Positions 7,940 through 16,044 of a stretch of DNA of 43,786 bases are shown here, piece after piece. The stretch comes from Pseudomonadota bacterium. Its GTDB lineage: Bacteria > Desulfobacterota > Syntrophorhabdia > Syntrophorhabdales > Syntrophorhabdaceae. The translations under genes were made by a program, and so were the position numbers. A model generated the notes under the pieces. It saw only the letters and a list, made by a program, of their open reading frames with translations, ran no database searches and was not told the DNA's origin. How positions within the stretch are numbered: the stretch's first letter is position 1; each line of letters opens with the position of its first letter. The stretch covers positions 1 to 43,786 of the forward strand of contig JAPLKD010000050.1 in assembly GCA_026388245.1 (NCBI GenBank), in the 5' to 3' direction.

Positions 7940-8227
7940 ATGAAAAAAGTTTTAATGATTGTCTTAACAGTATTGATTAGCGTTGCATTCGTGGCAACCG
8001 TGTTTGCACAGGCACCGGGACCTAAGGCAGCCCCTGAGAAACCGGCAGCAGTGGCTCCTGAAAAAGCGGCAGCCCCTGACAAGCCTGTAAAGGCAGACAA
8101 ACCTGCAAAAGTAAAGAAAGTAAAGAAAGTAAAGAAAGCAGAAAAGAAAGAAGCAAAACCAGCAGTCGACAAGCCAGCAGCAGCTCCGGCAACACCGGCA
8201 ACACCGGCGGCACCAGCAAAAAAGTAA
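7940..8227 (+). CDS. exported Lys/Ala/Pro-rich low-complexity protein
   Basis: The 95-aa product starts with a signal peptide, MKKVLMIVLTVLISVAFVAT, with a likely cleavage after VFA (about residue 23). The rest is low complexity: APEKPAAVAPEKAAAPDKP, then VKKVKKVKKAEKKEAK, then alanine-proline repeats. It is strongly basic and probably unstructured in the periplasm; binding of nucleic acid or acidic polymers is only a guess. The start at ATG 7940 is set by an ideal AGGAGG at 7925-7930; an in-frame upstream start at 7877 would bury the signal peptide. A strong hairpin follows the stop. Confidence 0.75.
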   Translation: MKKVLMIVLTVLISVAFVATVFAQAPGPKAAPEKPAAVAPEKAAAPDKPVKADKPAKVKKVKKVKKAEKKEAKPAVDKPAAAPATPATPAAPAKK

Positions 8228-8238
8228 TTTAATACATC

Positions 8239-8268
8239 AAATGGGGGGGGTCATCATGCCCCCCATTT
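8239..8268 (+). terminator. GC-rich hairpin terminator
   Basis: AAATGGGGGG (8239-8248) pairs perfectly with CCCCCCATTT (8259-8268) across a 10-nt loop, 11 nt after the stop of the exported protein. The T run after the stem is short, so termination efficiency is uncertain. Confidence 0.7.
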
Positions 8269-8332
8269 TCTGCACCATCCCCATAGAATAATTTTTAATG
8301 GCAGCGTTTTTCATTGAAATTAAACGTGTTTT

Positions 8333-9550
8333 GTGCGAAAAAACAATATGGTTAAGTCTAAAGACGCTGCAAAGACAAAAGAACAACTTCTGAAAGAAAT
8401 TGCAGAGATGCGCCGGTTGATTAAACAAATACAAAAATCTGAAAATCAACATAAGCATTTTGAAGAGGCGGAAAAGGTCCTGCAGATTGCGAGGGATGAC
8501 CTTGAAGCAAGGGTACATGAAAGGACGTCCGAATTTAAAAAAACCTATGAAGACCTTCTCTACGAAATAGCTGAGCGCAAGGTTTATGAGGAGGCGTTAA
8601 GGGAAAGTGAAACAAAATACCGGAGCATTGTTGAGGGCGCCATAGAGGGCATATTCCAGACCACAGCAGAAGGAAAGTGCACGATGGCAAACACCTCTTT
8701 GGCCCGCCTGCTGGGCTATGCATCTCCCGAAGAGTTTGTTTCCGCAGCTTCAAATATGGAAGAACGGGTATATGTGAATCCCGATCGGCGCATAGAGTTC
8801 AAGAACCTTCTTCAATCCAATGGATGTGCGAAGGGATTTGAGACACAATTTTACAAAAAAGACAGAAGCAGGGTATGGGTTTCCATGAATGTCCGGGCTG
8901 TTTACGATGAACGGGGTAATTTCATTTTTTATGAGGGAACAGTTATAGATATTACTGCAGATATTACATTACGGCACGTTTTGGACGAAACCACAAGTGC
9001 CTTGTCTATGGCTGTAGAAATAAGGGACCCCTATACCGCAGGTCACCAGGAGAGGGTAACGCAACTTGCTACAGCAATAGCAAAGGAAATGGATTTTAGT
9101 GATGATCATATTAAAGCCATCCAGACCGCAGGCATGCTCCACGATATCGGGAAGATATATGTACCCGCAGAGTTCCTCAGTCGACCGGGAAGGATAAGTA
9201 CACATGAGTTAAGCGTCCTGAGAGATCACTCAAACGCAGGATACGAAATACTGAAGAATATAGAATATGAATACCCTATCGCCGAAATTGTATATGAGCA
9301 TCACGAAAGGATGAATGGCTCAGGGTATCCCCGCGGCCTCTCCGGAGATCAGATACTTATGGAGGCGAGGATTATAGCGGTTGCCGATGTAGTTGAGTCT
9401 ATGGCATCACACAGGCCCTACAGGCCTTCCCTTGGCACCATGAAAGCACTGAATGAAATTAAGGAAAACAGAGGCACACTCTATGATGCGGCTGTAGTCG
9501 ATATCTGCCTGGGACTGTTTAACGAGAAAGGGTTTCGCTTTGAAATATAG
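8333..9550 (+). CDS. PAS domain / HD-GYP phosphodiesterase
   Basis: This 405-aa protein is a cytoplasmic sensor-effector. Residues ~10-90 form a coiled coil, ~95-215 a PAS domain (YRSIVEGAIEGIFQTTAEGK through FYEGTVIDIT), and ~225-400 an HD-GYP domain. The HD pair is in MLHDIGKIYVP, the next ligands are in RDHSNAGYEIL and YEHHERMNGSGYPRGL (the GYP motif is intact), and ARIIAVADVVESM follows. Intact HD-GYP domains hydrolyse cyclic di-GMP (some act on cGAMP), so it probably links a PAS ligand to second-messenger turnover. GTG at 8333 and ATG at 8348 are both possible starts. Its stop is 11 bp from the convergent alcohol dehydrogenase. Confidence 0.9.
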   Translation: MRKNNMVKSKDAAKTKEQLLKEIAEMRRLIKQIQKSENQHKHFEEAEKVLQIARDDLEARVHERTSEFKKTYEDLLYEIAERKVYEEALRESETKYRSIVEGAIEGIFQTTAEGKCTMANTSLARLLGYASPEEFVSAASNMEERVYVNPDRRIEFKNLLQSNGCAKGFETQFYKKDRSRVWVSMNVRAVYDERGNFIFYEGTVIDITADITLRHVLDETTSALSMAVEIRDPYTAGHQERVTQLATAIAKEMDFSDDHIKAIQTAGMLHDIGKIYVPAEFLSRPGRISTHELSVLRDHSNAGYEILKNIEYEYPIAEIVYEHHERMNGSGYPRGLSGDQILMEARIIAVADVVESMASHRPYRPSLGTMKALNEIKENRGTLYDAAVVDICLGLFNEKGFRFEI

Positions 9551-9561
9551 CTTTTTTAGTT

Positions 9562-10587
9562 TTATATCCTCAGAACCTTTGCCCCCCTGATTTTTCTCTC
9601 TTTAAGTTCAACGAGCGCTTTATTAGCATCTTCCAGGCCGTATTCCTGTACCTCAGGCTTTATGGGGATTTTTGCCGCAAGCTCAAGGAACTCGCCAATG
9701 TCTCTCTTCGCAACGTTTGCAACGCTCTTGATCTCTTTTTCAAGCCAGAGGTGGCCGGGGTAATCAAGCGCCAGAAGGGCTTCTTTGTCGATTTCCTCTT
9801 TTCTTATAGCATTAATGACCAATCTTCCACCTTTTTCCAGATTTTTCAGGCCTTCTACTATCGGTTTCCAGGCAGGTGTGGTGTCAATGGCACTGTGGAG
9901 TTTTTCGGGCGGCGCATCTTCAATATCTCCTGCCCAGAAAGCGCCCAGTTCCCGCGCAAAGGTCCTTTCTCCCTCGCTGCGCGCGAAGACAAAAATCTTT
10001 GAGTGTGGATATTTATGTTGTGTCATCTGTATTACGAGATGGGCCGAGGCGCCAAAGCCGATCAAACCGAGATTGTCCCCATCCTTCAAGCCCGTAAGCC
10101 TGAGAGAACGGTACCCGATTGCGCCTGCACACAAAAGCGGTGCCGCCTCTATATCAGTAAAGGCATCAGGTATCTTGAAAGCAAAGCCTTCCCGGACAAC
10201 AGTATACTCGGCATAACCGCCGTGGGCATCCCTGCCGGTTGCCTGAAATTGTTCGCAGAGATTATCGTCACCCTTGAGACAGAATCCGCATCTCCCGCAT
10301 GCAGAATGTATCCAGCCAATACCAACCCTGTCACCGATCTTCAGCTTGCCCACACTTTCCCCCATCCCTACAATGCTCCCGACAATCTGATGACCGAGGA
10401 CAATGGGAAATTGTGGCGGGGGAATCCTGCCCTCAATCTCGTCCAGTTCGGTATGGCACACACCACAGGCAGAAACCTTGACAAGAACCTCCTCGTCTTC
10501 CGGTACAGGGACAGGAAGATCGACAAGAGACAGAGGGTTCTTTTCCTCCGGAAGCCTGCTGATTCTATTCAGTACCATTGCCTTCAT
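9562..10587 (-). CDS. zinc-dependent alcohol dehydrogenase (MDR family)
   Basis: This 341-aa protein is a medium-chain zinc alcohol dehydrogenase. CGVCHTELDEIEG at residues 41-53 gives the catalytic-zinc Cys, and LGHQIVG (about 64-70) gives the catalytic His-Glu region with Q in place of the usual E. Four cysteines in ACGRCGFCLKGDDNLC (about 97-112) bind the structural zinc, and GLIGFGASAH (about 174-183) is the dinucleotide-binding loop. The substrate is unknown; primary alcohol/aldehyde use is typical. The start follows GGGAGGG. Transcription is divergent from the 43-aa/radical SAM genes. Confidence 0.9.
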   Translation of the reverse strand: MKAMVLNRISRLPEEKNPLSLVDLPVPVPEDEEVLVKVSACGVCHTELDEIEGRIPPPQFPIVLGHQIVGSIVGMGESVGKLKIGDRVGIGWIHSACGRCGFCLKGDDNLCEQFQATGRDAHGGYAEYTVVREGFAFKIPDAFTDIEAAPLLCAGAIGYRSLRLTGLKDGDNLGLIGFGASAHLVIQMTQHKYPHSKIFVFARSEGERTFARELGAFWAGDIEDAPPEKLHSAIDTTPAWKPIVEGLKNLEKGGRLVINAIRKEEIDKEALLALDYPGHLWLEKEIKSVANVAKRDIGEFLELAAKIPIKPEVQEYGLEDANKALVELKERKIRGAKVLRI

Positions 10588-10700
10588 TTTTCCCTCCCGT
10601 GATTTTTATCAGAAAAATATACCACAAACAGAAAGCTTCTAAAATATCTCAATATCTTAATCTATTTATCTTTTATGTTCAAATTGGCTTATGCATCTTA

Positions 10701-10729
10701 TTGAATGCAGAGGGGTTATGTGCTATGAT
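10701..10729 (+). promoter_or_regulatory. candidate sigma-70 promoter with extended -10
   Basis: TTGAAT (10701-10706) and TATGAT (10724-10729) are 17 bp apart, and TGC precedes the -10 as an extended -10 element. The 43-aa gene start lies 24 bp downstream, after AAGGAGG. Confidence 0.5.
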
Positions 10730-10752
10730 AAGCGAACAAAAAGGAGGTAACC

Positions 10753-10884
10753 ATGCCATCTAACACAAAAAAAACGGAACTGATAAGGAAAAGGAAGAGA
10801 ACGGCTTCAGGAAAAAAGAGAAAAAAAGTCATGTCTAAGACGTCAACCCCCGTATTTCCGATACACGTCGAAAAGAATGAGTAA
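10753..10884 (+). CDS. 43-aa highly basic protein
   Basis: A 43-aa reading frame with a near-perfect ribosome site (AAGGAGGTAACC) and a good promoter precedes the radical SAM gene. The product starts MPSNTKKTELIRKRKRTASG, continues with KKRKK, and ends TSTPVFPIHVEKNE. About a third of the residues are Lys or Arg. It has no Cys. The last 8 nt overlap the radical SAM start, so translation is coupled. RNA/DNA binding is plausible from composition; being a substrate of the radical SAM enzyme is possible but there is no leader/core pattern. I do not recognise a family. Confidence 0.6.
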   Translation: MPSNTKKTELIRKRKRTASGKKRKKVMSKTSTPVFPIHVEKNE

Positions 10885-12031
10885 TGCCCTGCGGTACGAA
10901 ATCGGTCCCATAAGACCGCCGAATGAAGCATACAGTCTGCTCGTGCGCTTCACAAGAAACTGCTCATGGAATCAATGCGCTTTTTGTCATGTATACAAGG
11001 GAAGAAGATTCGAAAAAAGGACGCTGGATGAGGTCAGGAGAGATATTGATACAATAAAGACCATATACGACGATATTATAGGCTTATCCTGGAAACAGGG
11101 ATTTGCTGGTAAAATCACCGAACCTCTTGCCGAATCTATTTTCTCAAGTAATGCCTATAACGAATGTTATAAAAGTATCGCCGTGTGGCTCTATTTCGGC
11201 GGAAAAAACGTCTTCATTCAGGATGCCAACTCCTTAGCCATGAACCCCGAAGACTTTATCGCTGCACTTGCCTATTTGAAAGAAAAATTTCCTTCCATTG
11301 ACAGGATAACATCCTATGCCCGCTCACGGACTATCGCAAAAAGGCTCACCGCTGATAACCTAAAAAGGATGAAGGATGCCGGTCTCACGAGACTCCACAT
11401 AGGATTGGAATCGGGGAACAACTTTCTCCTCAAATACATGAACAAAGGTGTTACAAAAGAAGAACATATTGAGTGCGGGGAAAAGGTGAAGGCGTCGGGG
11501 ATAGAGCTTTCAGAATACATAGTGCTCGGTATGGCCGGCAGGAAGTGGTGGAAGGAACATGTCCAGGACACATCTGATGCCCTGAACATTATCAATCCTG
11601 ATTTTATCCGCTTCAGGACGTTGAAAGTGACCAAAGATATGCCTCTTTATGAAAAGGTAGAAAGCGGTGATTTTATCCTTTCCACAGAAGAGGAAATACT
11701 TCTGGAAGAAAGGTTCCTTATCGAACACCTCAACGGCATAACAAGTTACATAAAAAGTGACCATATTCTTAACCTCCTTGAAGAGGTTGAAGGGAAGCTT
11801 CCCGAAGAAAAAGAGAAATTACTGGGGGTTATTGACGAATTCCTCTCGCTTACCGATGAACAAAGACTCGTATTCAGGTTCGGGAGAAGGGCAGGTATCT
11901 ACAGGCATCTCAATGATCTCAATGACGAACTCGCCTATTTCAAGATAAAAAAACAGATCCGGGAAATGGAACAGAAAGAGCCCGGAAGCGTAGAAAAAAC
12001 CCTCTCGCTACTCCTCGAAAATTACATCTGA
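10877..12031 (+). CDS. radical SAM protein with CX4CX2C cluster motif
   Basis: This 384-aa protein has a radical SAM core. Its [4Fe-4S] motif is CSWNQCAFC at about residues 34-42, i.e. CX4CX2C instead of the standard CX3CX2C, followed by HVYKGRRFEKRTLDEV. The GGKN segment, SIDRITSYARSRTIAKR, LHIGLESGNNFLLKYMNKG and EYIVLGMAGRKWW follow the beta-barrel order of YgiQ/Elp3-like B12-independent radical SAM proteins. The reaction is unknown. It overlaps the 43-aa gene by 8 nt. A helical C-terminal tail (about 300-384) has no cysteines. Confidence 0.85.
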   Translation: MSNALRYEIGPIRPPNEAYSLLVRFTRNCSWNQCAFCHVYKGRRFEKRTLDEVRRDIDTIKTIYDDIIGLSWKQGFAGKITEPLAESIFSSNAYNECYKSIAVWLYFGGKNVFIQDANSLAMNPEDFIAALAYLKEKFPSIDRITSYARSRTIAKRLTADNLKRMKDAGLTRLHIGLESGNNFLLKYMNKGVTKEEHIECGEKVKASGIELSEYIVLGMAGRKWWKEHVQDTSDALNIINPDFIRFRTLKVTKDMPLYEKVESGDFILSTEEEILLEERFLIEHLNGITSYIKSDHILNLLEEVEGKLPEEKEKLLGVIDEFLSLTDEQRLVFRFGRRAGIYRHLNDLNDELAYFKIKKQIREMEQKEPGSVEKTLSLLLENYI

Positions 12032-12102
12032 AGCACATCAACAAACAGTCGTATCCATCTTTTGCATTTGATTTCTCAACGGTTTGTATAGTTTAATAGA
12101 AC

Positions 12103-12663
12103 GTGATTTCGCTTATACGGGAGAAGGTAAAACAGTATAGCCCCAAAACCATAGAAAGCCCCGGAGCCATTTGTGCAGGTGTCGTGATACCTATATATGA
12201 AAAAGAGCAGGAATCCTTCATAGTCCTCACCAAACGGTCAAATGAGGTAAGAATGCACAAAGGCGAGGTCTCTTTCCCGGGAGGTATGTGCGAAGATGAT
12301 GATGGCAGTATCATGAATACCGCGCTTCGTGAATGCTGTGAAGAGATTGGCGTGAGAAAAAAGGATGTTGAAATTATTGGAAGATTAGACGATATGTATA
12401 CACTGACGGGGTTTGTCATAACGCCTTACGTGGGTATAATCCCTTACCCTTACAGATTCAAAACCAACCCCGGAGAAGTTGCCTACCTCATTGACCTGCC
12501 CGTAGAATATCTTATGGGTGTTAGCCCGGATATGGAAGAGGCGGAGCACATGGGCAATATACAGGTAGTGCCGTCTTTTTATTACAATGGCGACAGGGTA
12601 TGGGGTGCCACTTGTCGCCTGCTTCTGCAGTTCAGAAAAATTGTAAAAAATGAAACAATTTAA
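12103..12663 (+). CDS. Nudix hydrolase, CoA pyrophosphatase (NudL) type
   Basis: This 186-aa protein is a Nudix hydrolase of the coenzyme A diphosphatase subgroup, which cleaves CoA or acyl-CoA into 3',5'-ADP and phosphopantetheine. The UPF0035-type motif VLTKRSNEVRMHKGEVSFPG at about 42-61 precedes the Nudix box, of which TALRECCEEIGV (about 73-84) carries the REUXEEXGU residues. The start is GTG at 12103 without a strong ribosome site. The 3' end overlaps the MFS gene by 14 nt. Confidence 0.88.
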   Translation: MISLIREKVKQYSPKTIESPGAICAGVVIPIYEKEQESFIVLTKRSNEVRMHKGEVSFPGGMCEDDDGSIMNTALRECCEEIGVRKKDVEIIGRLDDMYTLTGFVITPYVGIIPYPYRFKTNPGEVAYLIDLPVEYLMGVSPDMEEAEHMGNIQVVPSFYYNGDRVWGATCRLLLQFRKIVKNETI

Positions 12664-13810
12664 TTTCAAGGTACTTTTAATTCTCTCCTTGGGGCATCTG
12701 GTTGTCGATATATACCAGGGCGCGCTTCCTGCCACCCTGCCATTTTTAAAGGAAAAACTCTCCCTTTCCTATACCATGACCGGTGTTATTCTGATGATGG
12801 CCAACTTTACCTCATCGGTGCTCCAGCCCCTCTTTGGCTTTTATTCCGACAGGAAAACAAAGGCAGTGCTTCTACCCATCGGTTTGCTTGCTGCAGGCAT
12901 AGGGTTTTCCCTTTTGTCCATTCCAACTAATTATTTTATTGTTCTTTTTTTTGTGGTGATAAGCGGGCTCGGCGTTGCTGCCTATCATCCGGAAGGCTAT
13001 AAAACTGCTCACTTTTTTACCGGCGAAAAGAGCGTCACCGGCATGTCTATTTTTTCTGTGGGCGGAAATTTTGGTTTTTCTCTGGGGCCCCTCTTTGCAA
13101 TATATATCATCCAGTATCTCGGATTTTCTTCGCTCCCTCTTATTGTTGTGCCATCACTCCTGTGCACAGCCATTATCATTTATTACAGAAAAACAATCGC
13201 TATTCCGAGACTTGCACACGCCGAGCAGCAAAAGACTGCATCCAAAGCCCAGGCAGGCGCCTATATCTCGCTTTTTCTTGTTATTGCCATTGTTGTCATG
13301 CGGTCATGGACACAGATGGGATTGCTCACTTACATACCCTTTTACTACATCAACCACCTGAAAGGCGATCCCCTATTTGCAGGGAATCTTATATTCGTCT
13401 ATCTCGTATGCGGCGCTGCGGGTACGCTTATCGGCGCACCCTTTGCAGACAGATGGGGGCATAAATTCTTTCTGCGTCTGTCCATGTTTCTTGCCACAAT
13501 AACCCTTCCCCTTATCTTTGTGCCCTTTATCCAAAAGACCTATCTCATATTTATCGTCCTTGGTATTCAGGGGATGCTCCTTATATCAACATTTTCCGTG
13601 ACGATAGTTATGGCACAGAAACTTCTTCCGAATAAACTCGGTGTTGCCTCCGGTCTCATGGTGGGTTTTGCCATAGGTACCGGTGGAATCGGTGTAACTC
13701 TTCTCGGTTTGGTGGCTGATAACTTTGGCGTACCCGTTGCCCTTGAATCCATAATGATACTTCCGCTTATAGGATTCATTCTGACCCTGGTAGTAAGGTA
13801 TAAAGGATAA
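12650..13810 (+). CDS. MFS transporter, fosmidomycin-resistance (Fsr)-like
   Basis: This 386-aa inner-membrane protein has the twelve-helix pattern of the major facilitator superfamily. The N-terminal SLGHLVVDIYQGALPATLPF, the loop DRKTKA between helices 2 and 3, and GVAAYHPEGYKTA after helix 4 match the Fsr fosmidomycin-efflux group. The true substrate is probably not a drug. The start is translationally coupled to the Nudix gene. The stop is followed by a nonamer inverted repeat. Confidence 0.85.
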   Translation: MKQFNFKVLLILSLGHLVVDIYQGALPATLPFLKEKLSLSYTMTGVILMMANFTSSVLQPLFGFYSDRKTKAVLLPIGLLAAGIGFSLLSIPTNYFIVLFFVVISGLGVAAYHPEGYKTAHFFTGEKSVTGMSIFSVGGNFGFSLGPLFAIYIIQYLGFSSLPLIVVPSLLCTAIIIYYRKTIAIPRLAHAEQQKTASKAQAGAYISLFLVIAIVVMRSWTQMGLLTYIPFYYINHLKGDPLFAGNLIFVYLVCGAAGTLIGAPFADRWGHKFFLRLSMFLATITLPLIFVPFIQKTYLIFIVLGIQGMLLISTFSVTIVMAQKLLPNKLGVASGLMVGFAIGTGGIGVTLLGLVADNFGVPVALESIMILPLIGFILTLVVRYKG

Positions 13811-13817
13811 AGGAAGT

Positions 13818-13912
13818 TTATCTCGTTTCTTTTGTTTTTCTGGTTTCTTCGGTTTGAACGCAAAAGAAACAAAAGAAACTAAAGAAACAAAAAGAACTAA
13901 ACAAACAGTGAG
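13818..13912 (+). repeat. inverted nonamer array between the MFS gene and der
   Basis: The left arm (about 13823-13856) is TTTC/GTTT-rich. The right arm (13861-13912) has 9-nt words AAAAGAAAC, AAAAGAAAC, TAAAGAAAC, AAAAAGAAC, TAAACAAAC. The arms are imperfect reverse complements around a short loop and could form a long stem just before the der start. Confidence 0.7.
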
Positions 13913-13921
13913 GTTTAAAAA

Positions 13922-15322
13922 TTGAAACCCATCATCAGTATCGTTGGTCGTCCGAATGTAGGTAAGTCCACTTTATTCAACAGGATTGTAGGATACAACA
14001 AGGCTATCACCGAGGACACCCCTGGTGTTACAAGGGACAGGAACTACGGTGAATTTGAGTATGACGGGAGAGAGCTTGTCCTTGTTGATACCGGCGGATT
14101 CGAGCCTGCAACTGAAGACAATATGTTTCAATTGGTTGAGCTCCAGATTCACGTGTCCATGGACGAATCGTCTGCCATTCTCTTCGTGCTTGATGGAAAA
14201 GATGGTTTATTGCCCCAGGATACTGAGATTGCGAATGTTTTAAGAAAGCACAGCAAGCCTGTATTTTATGTGATCAACAAGGTAGATTCGCAAAAAAGAG
14301 AAAACGATCTTACTGAATTTTACAAACTCGGTGCAGAAAAGCTTTATCCGGTGAGCGCTGCCCACGGGCTCGGTATTGGCGAGCTGATGGATGATGTTTG
14401 CAGGGCATTGCCGGTCGGGGGTCGGGGGTCGGGGGTCAGTTATCAGGGATCAGGGATCAGGGGTCAGGGCAAAACTTCAAACGAAGAAGATCAGAAAGAA
14501 GATGATGTTTATCATTCCGAAATCCGAAATCCGAAATCCGAAATCCTTATCGCCATTGCAGGCAGGCCCAATACCGGTAAATCTTCCATTGCAAACAGGG
14601 TTCTCGGTTCAGAAAGGATGATCGTCAGCGAAATCCCGGGCACAACCAGGGACTCCGTGGACACAAAAATTACATTTAAGGGAAAAGACATCATTCTCAT
14701 CGATACTGCCGGACTGCGCAGAAAAAGCAGGATTTCCATGAAGGTTGAAGAATATTCTGTTTCAAGCGCAATAAGAACCATCGAGAGGGCGCATGTCGTA
14801 AACCTTGTCATAGACGCTGCAGAAGGGGTAAGCCATCAGGATGCCAGTATCGCACATATGGTTCTTTCAAGGGGAAAAGGTCTCTGCATCGTTGTTAACA
14901 AGTGGGACCTCGTAAAAGAAAAGGCAAGGCAAAACGAATACGAGCAGATGGTTATGAACAGGGTCCCCCACTGCTCCTTCGTGCCGCTTGTCTTTACCTC
15001 TGCAAAAACAGGGAAGAATATTGAGAGAATAATTGAAACAGATATAAGGATATACGGCCAGTTGCAGAAGATAATACCTACACCCAGCCTGAATAAAGCC
15101 TTTGAAGGGTTTTTGAAAAAGACTGCCATTCCCCGGGTACAGGGAAATCAGATAAAAATCTTTTACGTGAACCAGGTAACCGCATCTCCCCCCACGTTTC
15201 TCCTCTTCTCCAACCGTCCCGAACTCATACCCGAGCATTACAAACGGTACCTTGAAAACTCCCTGAGGGAAAAGTATGCTTTTTCCGGCGCACCGATAAG
15301 GTTATTTTTCAGGAAGAAATAA
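13922..15322 (+). CDS. der: ribosome-assembly GTPase Der (EngA)
   Basis: Der is a double-GTPase needed for 50S subunit maturation. The first G domain starts with GRPNVGKST (residues 8-16), with DTPGVTRD and NKVD; the second has GRPNTGKSS (about 214-222), IPGTTRDSVDT, DTAGLRRKS and NKWD. A KH-like C-terminal domain ends in APIRLFFRKK. At 466 aa it is ~25-30 residues longer than usual, because the linker between G domains (about 163-207) is built from two heptamer repeat arrays read in frame. The start is TTG at 13922 with GTGAGG upstream; no nearer ATG fits the domain start. Confidence 0.95.
   Translation: MKPIISIVGRPNVGKSTLFNRIVGYNKAITEDTPGVTRDRNYGEFEYDGRELVLVDTGGFEPATEDNMFQLVELQIHVSMDESSAILFVLDGKDGLLPQDTEIANVLRKHSKPVFYVINKVDSQKRENDLTEFYKLGAEKLYPVSAAHGLGIGELMDDVCRALPVGGRGSGVSYQGSGIRGQGKTSNEEDQKEDDVYHSEIRNPKSEILIAIAGRPNTGKSSIANRVLGSERMIVSEIPGTTRDSVDTKITFKGKDIILIDTAGLRRKSRISMKVEEYSVSSAIRTIERAHVVNLVIDAAEGVSHQDASIAHMVLSRGKGLCIVVNKWDLVKEKARQNEYEQMVMNRVPHCSFVPLVFTSAKTGKNIERIIETDIRIYGQLQKIIPTPSLNKAFEGFLKKTAIPRVQGNQIKIFYVNQVTASPPTFLLFSNRPELIPEHYKRYLENSLREKYAFSGAPIRLFFRKK
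14414..14469 (+). repeat. heptamer array inside der, RTCRGGG words
   Basis: Eight consecutive 7-nt units: GTCGGGG three times, GTCAGTT, ATCAGGG three times, GTCAGGG. They encode the Gly/Ser-rich part of the inter-GTPase linker. The related word GTCAGGG appears on the minus strand inside wecB. Confidence 0.95.
14518..14545 (+). repeat. heptamer array inside der, CGAAATC words
   Basis: Four perfect copies of CGAAATC in a row, encoding SEIRNPKSEI just before the second G domain. The array is a different word from the one 50 bp upstream but has the same 7-nt period. Confidence 0.95.
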
Positions 15323-15409
15323 ACCAAACGTTTCTTGTTGTCCGAATCTTACTTGCGATCGCAAGCTCCGCGCTGCTTACCCTGACAACGCTTCGCTTCC
15401 ATTCAACGG

Positions 15410-15459
15410 CCTGTTGCCCAAATACAGTGTTCCGGCGTGAAATCTGTTTGGGCAACAGG
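15410..15459. repeat. 13-bp perfect inverted repeat, CCTGTTGCCCAAA
   Basis: CCTGTTGCCCAAA (15410-15422) and TTTGGGCAACAGG (15447-15459) flank a 24-nt spacer in the convergent gap after der. Twelve bases of it, TTTGGGCAACAG, recur at 18780-18791 upstream of the glycosyltransferase, so it may be a dispersed element. Confidence 0.8.
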
Positions 15460-15507
15460 ACGTCAAGGGCTGACCAAGCTTTCTCCGATAGGTTTTTTTA
15501 AATCAGC

Positions 15508-15984
15508 TCATTTATCGTAGCTCATGCCCCCCAGCAATTTCCAGCAAGCACCATCTTTCACCCACGTGTGGGTTATCCGTGATGATTGTGTTTTCGTCAC
15601 ACCGGCGGTTTCACTGCAATTGACATGAATGATGTATTGAGTCAGTGCGACCTCTTCCAGCAACCGGATACCAGCTCGTTCAATCTTGAAAGTGCATGAA
15701 GTGGGCTTGGGGACTAATTGCTTCATGAAACGAGCACTTTCTTCTCTGTCAATCGGTTGCGGCACGGCGCCCGGCCACCCAAGGAATTGACTATGCACAA
15801 TGGCAAGTACCCCTTCGTAATTTGCTTTATATAGGTTTGTGAAGTATGCCTCTTCCAATGCCCAAATCTCCTCTTCCACCGTGTCCCTCCTGTTGTCCGT
15901 GGCTGCTGTAGCTGAATAAGCCTGTGAATGGGAGAAAAGAATAAATGCCAAAATGATTGTGCACAACAAGACCGTGTTTTTCAT
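15508..15984 (-). CDS. exported NTF2-like (DUF4440/SnoaL-type) protein
   Basis: This 158-aa protein begins with a signal peptide, MKNTVLLCTIILAFILFSHS, likely cleaved near QAYSA. The mature part fits the NTF2-like cone fold: EIWALEEAYFTNLYKANYEG as the first helix, then LGWPG, then strands in RLLEEVALTQYIIHVNC and ITHTWVKDGACWKLLGGMSY. Such proteins bind small ligands or act as lyases or isomerases; no catalytic set can be assigned. It stands alone between der and tRNA-His. Confidence 0.75.
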   Translation of the reverse strand: MKNTVLLCTIILAFILFSHSQAYSATAATDNRRDTVEEEIWALEEAYFTNLYKANYEGVLAIVHSQFLGWPGAVPQPIDREESARFMKQLVPKPTSCTFKIERAGIRLLEEVALTQYIIHVNCSETAGVTKTQSSRITHTWVKDGACWKLLGGMSYDK

Positions 15985-16044
15985 CGAAGGATTCTCATCT
16001 TTTCCGGCTTTTTCGGGCCATTCTTGATTTTATAGCGAATATGT

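Noticed and set aside
10753..10884. RiPP precursor peptide for the radical SAM enzyme
   Set aside because: It has no Cys, no Gly-Gly or other leader/core boundary, no peptide transporter or RRE nearby, and is extremely basic. I kept it as a coupled small protein only.
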